A program made the position numbers and the translations under genes. From CAZDML01 sp964506645 (lineage in GTDB: Bacteria > Elusimicrobiota > Elusimicrobia > 2-01-FULL-59-12), in assembly GCA_964506645.1 (NCBI GenBank), contig CAZDML010000088.1, forward strand, positions 1-9,149: DNA of 9,149 nucleotides, in the 5' to 3' direction. Below the pieces are notes generated by a model. The model searched no databases, was not told the origin of the DNA, and saw only the letters and a program-made list of their open reading frames with translations. Positions 7,245 through 9,149 of the stretch are shown piece after piece (position 1 is the stretch's first letter; every line of letters begins with the position of its first letter).

Positions 7245-7926
7245 ATCGACGGTTGTTCTCGAAGCCAAAGACCTGGTCAAATCTTTCCCGCAAGGCGAGG
7301 GGGACATTGAAATTCTCCATGCTGTGTCTTTGAAGGTGCATGCGGGAGAAATCGTTGCCATTTTGGGGCCCTCCGGCGCTGGGAAGTCGACCCTCCTGCA
7401 TCTACTGGGCTTAATGCAGCGCCCAACACGAGGGAGCTTAACCATCGCGAGGCGAGACACTGGTCACAGCACACCCGAGCAATGCGCACAGCTCCGCAAC
7501 CAAACAATAGGCTTTCTCTTTCAATTTCACTATTTACTCCCCGAACTTAGCGTCCTTGAAAACGTCGTACTTCCCGGGCGCATTCAAGGCAGAAAGCTGT
7601 CCGAGCTATCAGCACAAGCTATTTCTCTTTTAGATACAATTGGCCTGTCCCGGCAAGCCCACCAGAAACCGTCCACGCTATCTGGTGGAGAGCAGCAACG
7701 TGCAGCACTCGCACGCGCCCTAATCAATGGACCCCAACTTATTCTGGCTGATGAACCCACCGGTAACCTAGATAAAGAATCCGGTGAAAAAGTGATACAA
7801 CTGCTCTGGAGTGAAGCCAAAAAGCACCAGGCCGCTGTCATTATCGTGACCCATCAGGAAGATATTGCAAAACGTGCCGACCGATGGATTCGTCTAAGGG
7901 ATGGCCGTATCGAGTCTCAATCCTAA
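7237..7926 (+). CDS. lolD: Lipoprotein-releasing ABC transporter ATP-binding protein LolD
   Basis: This 229-residue cytosolic ATPase energises lipoprotein release by the adjacent permease. All ABC motifs are intact: Walker A GPSGAGKST (44-52), Q-loop Gln96 in FLFQFHYLLPE, signature LSGGEQQR (148-155), Walker B LILADEPTGNLD (168-179, catalytic Glu173) and switch His206 in IIVTH. The Q-loop FQFHYLLPE with LENV after it is typical of the LolD/MacB branch; the permease partner makes LolD the right choice. The ATG at 7237 lies inside the last codons of the permease gene in another frame (8-base overlap), which couples translation of the two subunits. The segment after Walker A (about residues 70-86, IARRDTGHSTPEQCAQL) lacks the usual small insertion and looks ordinary. 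Confidence 0.94.
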   Translation: MDKSTVVLEAKDLVKSFPQGEGDIEILHAVSLKVHAGEIVAILGPSGAGKSTLLHLLGLMQRPTRGSLTIARRDTGHSTPEQCAQLRNQTIGFLFQFHYLLPELSVLENVVLPGRIQGRKLSELSAQAISLLDTIGLSRQAHQKPSTLSGGEQQRAALARALINGPQLILADEPTGNLDKESGEKVIQLLWSEAKKHQAAVIIVTHQEDIAKRADRWIRLRDGRIESQS

Positions 7927-7930
7927 AGGA
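7926..7930 (+). promoter_or_regulatory. Ribosome-binding site of ilvE
   Basis: AAGGA begins on the last base of the lolD stop and lies five bases before the ATG at 7936, a standard spacing that supports this start. I saw no promoter in the nine-base interval between the two genes, so ilvE is probably read from the lol transcript. Confidence 0.7.
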
Positions 7931-7935
7931 CTTTT

Positions 7936-8817
7936 ATGAAAATATATCTTAATGGAAAATTAGTGCCGAAAGAAAAGGCCACTGTCTCTGTCTTTGATCA
8001 TGGCCTGTTGTATGGAGACGGAGTCTTTGAAGGGATTCGCTCCTATCACGGTCGCGTGTTTCAGATGCATGAACATATTGATCGCCTGTACCATTCTGCC
8101 CGAGCGATTGTCCTGAACATACCGCTTTCAAAAAGCGCCATGGAAGAGGCGGTGCTCAACACTCTGCGCGCCAATCATCTGACAGATGCCTACATTCGTC
8201 TCATTGTGACCCGCGGAAAAGGCGACCTGGGACTTGATCCAAAAAATTGTGAAGGAAAACCCACGATTATCATCATCACGGATAAAATCAAACTCTACCC
8301 AGAAACGTTTTACCGAAATGGGCTCTCGGTCGTGACATCCACTTTTCGTCGAAACATTCCCGAAGCGCTGAATCCTTCCATTAAGTCTCTAAATTATCTC
8401 AATAACATCCTGGCCAAGATTGAAGCCAGCCGTTATAACGCCCCGGAAGCCATTATGCTTAACCGCGAAGGCTACGTGGCGGAATGTACGGGGGACAATA
8501 TCTTCGTTATACGTAAAGGGACCCTCTATACACCGCCCACCTGGGTCGGCGCCTTGGAGGGAATCACACGCAATGCGGTCATGGATTTGGCACGTCACTC
8601 ACTCCAGCTTACGGTCAAAGAAGAAGTCTTCACGCCCTATCACATTTATACAGGTGATGAGGTCTTTTTAACCGGCACTGCCGCAGAAGTCATCCCCGTA
8701 ACAAATGTTGACGGACGGATTATCGGCAATGGAAAGCCTGGAAAAATCACTCTAGAACTGATAAAAGAGTTCAGGGAACTAACCAAGACATCGGGCGTTC
8801 CAATATATAGGAAGTAG
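7936..8817 (+). CDS. ilvE: Branched-chain amino acid aminotransferase (fold type IV, PLP)
   Basis: The enzyme transfers the amino group between glutamate and the 2-keto acids of leucine, isoleucine and valine, the last step of their synthesis. The 293 residues cover the full fold-type IV domain. Landmarks are FDHGLLYGDGVFEGIRSY (20-37), HEHIDRL (45-51), a PLP-phosphate-binding Arg in IRLIVTRG, catalytic Lys150 in IKSLNYLNN, AECTGDNIFVI, and the C-terminal LTGTAAEVIPV. GDGVFEGIR together with KSLNYLNN favours IlvE over D-amino acid transaminase or aminodeoxychorismate lyase, although family members are easy to confuse. A good AAGGA site lies five bases before the ATG, and the gene starts nine bases after the lolD stop. 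It ends with TAG, the only one in the window. The pathway has no evident link with Lol export; position looks incidental. Confidence 0.9.
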   Translation: MKIYLNGKLVPKEKATVSVFDHGLLYGDGVFEGIRSYHGRVFQMHEHIDRLYHSARAIVLNIPLSKSAMEEAVLNTLRANHLTDAYIRLIVTRGKGDLGLDPKNCEGKPTIIIITDKIKLYPETFYRNGLSVVTSTFRRNIPEALNPSIKSLNYLNNILAKIEASRYNAPEAIMLNREGYVAECTGDNIFVIRKGTLYTPPTWVGALEGITRNAVMDLARHSLQLTVKEEVFTPYHIYTGDEVFLTGTAAEVIPVTNVDGRIIGNGKPGKITLELIKEFRELTKTSGVPIYRK

Positions 8818-8830
8818 CGGACAAAGAGTG

Positions 8831-8859
8831 TTGCTTCAGCGCCACAGAACAGCTACGAT
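8831..8859 (+). promoter_or_regulatory. Possible sigma70-type promoter for clpC
   Basis: TTGCTT (8831-8836, three of six matches) and TACGAT (8854-8859, four of six) are separated by exactly 17 bases in the only sizeable spacer of the window (8818-8897). Transcription would start near 8866, about 30 bases before the clpC ATG. The spacer has no CIRCE inverted repeat and no CtsR-type heptad repeat, so no heat-shock operator is visible. I see no intrinsic terminator for ilvE in it. The match is modest and the call tentative. Confidence 0.33.
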
Positions 8860-8885
8860 GAAGTTGCTCTAAACCTTAAAAGGAC

Positions 8886-8890
8886 GAGGT
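8886..8890 (+). promoter_or_regulatory. Ribosome-binding site of clpC
   Basis: GAGGT, within the purine-rich AGGACGAGGT, lies seven bases before the ATG at 8898. It fixes the clpC start. Confidence 0.75.
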
Positions 8891-8897
8891 AAATCGT

Positions 8898-9149
8898 ATG
8901 TCCAATCGCTTCACCGAACGCGCACAGCGCGTCATCCTCATCGCACAAGAAGAAGCTAAACGTCTCAATCACGACTATGTGGGGACGGAACATATTCTTT
9001 TGGGTCTGATTGCCTTAGGGGAAGGTGTAGCTGCACAAGTATTAGCCAATTTAGGCGTTGATCTGCGCCGTGTTCGTGCAGAAATCGAAAAGATTGTGGG
9101 AACCGGCGACAATGTCATGCTAATTGGGGAAATACCGTTCACACCCCGC
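8898..9149 (+). CDS. clpC: ATP-dependent Clp protease ATP-binding subunit ClpC, N-terminal part (3' end outside window)
   Basis: The first 84 residues are visible and the frame is open to the window edge. They form the first Clp N-domain repeat: RFTERAQRVILIAQEEA, then NHDYVGTEHILLGLIALGEGVAAQVLANLGVDL, a linker helix with VRAEIEKIVGTG, and IPFTPR, which opens the second repeat. This is typical of ClpC, whereas ClpA and ClpB N-domains differ clearly here. ClpC is a Hsp100 AAA+ unfoldase that feeds substrates to ClpP. The AAA+ modules are not in the window, so activity cannot be checked. It has its own ribosome-binding site and a possible promoter, so it probably begins a new transcription unit. 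No mcsA/mcsB/ctsR genes lie immediately upstream as they do in Firmicutes. Confidence 0.92.
   Translation, partial: MSNRFTERAQRVILIAQEEAKRLNHDYVGTEHILLGLIALGEGVAAQVLANLGVDLRRVRAEIEKIVGTGDNVMLIGEIPFTPR

Noticed and set aside
7173..7460. Minus-strand open frames opposite the permease/lolD junction
   Set aside because: They are antisense to conserved ABC motifs including Walker A, with no domain or start signal of their own.
8830..8868. Hairpin or terminator between ilvE and clpC
   Set aside because: Only a five-base complement (CTTCA 8834-8838 with TGAAG 8859-8863) across a 20-base loop, with no T-run; GTTGCT occurs twice as a direct repeat but is short enough to be chance.

Overview
This window is a compact, entirely plus-strand stretch of bacterial chromosome holding eleven genes, the first and last cut by the window edges. 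A lipoprotein N-acyltransferase (Lnt) and a Lol lipoprotein-export permease with its ATPase point to a diderm (Gram-negative-type) bacterium. It also has a ClpC-type chaperone, which most proteobacteria lack but which occurs in several other diderm phyla. Together with the order lnt ... prfB ... lysS-lolC/E-lolD, this suggests an uncultured lineage, perhaps Omnitrophota/Elusimicrobiota-like or deltaproteobacterial. That placement is inference only. The run of Ns indicates a draft or metagenome-derived assembly.

Layout. Bases 1-2575 hold the C-terminal end of lnt, a GT39-type membrane glycosyltransferase and a GT2 glycosyltransferase. All three are joined by 4-base ATGA stop/start overlaps, so they are probably translationally coupled. 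Bases 2599-4103 hold prfB (release factor 2), which carries the classical programmed +1 frameshift site, followed one base later by a 129-residue protein I do not recognise. A good sigma70-type promoter (TTGACA, 17-base spacer, TAAGAT) lies across the end of that gene and precedes an orphan single-domain response regulator. The regulator overlaps lysS (lysyl-tRNA synthetase) by one base. lysS is broken only by an assembly gap of 21 Ns whose length does not fit the reading frame. Next come a LolC/LolE-type permease and lolD, overlapping by 8 bases, then ilvE (branched-chain aminotransferase). An 80-base spacer with a possible promoter separates ilvE from the start of clpC.

How the genes work together. 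Lnt completes lipoprotein acylation and LolC/E-LolD extract mature lipoproteins from the inner membrane, so two steps of one envelope pathway flank the translation genes prfB and lysS. The GT2/GT39 pair could make and then use a polyprenyl-phosphate sugar at the membrane. There is no stretch over 300 bases without a gene, and I see no tRNA, rRNA, CRISPR array, insertion sequence, attachment site or convincing intrinsic terminator. Most of the window is ordinary housekeeping content. I do not see a clearly new system in it. The items most worth a second look are the frameshift site, the mis-sized gap, the coupled lnt-GT39-GT2 arrangement and the unknown 129-residue protein.
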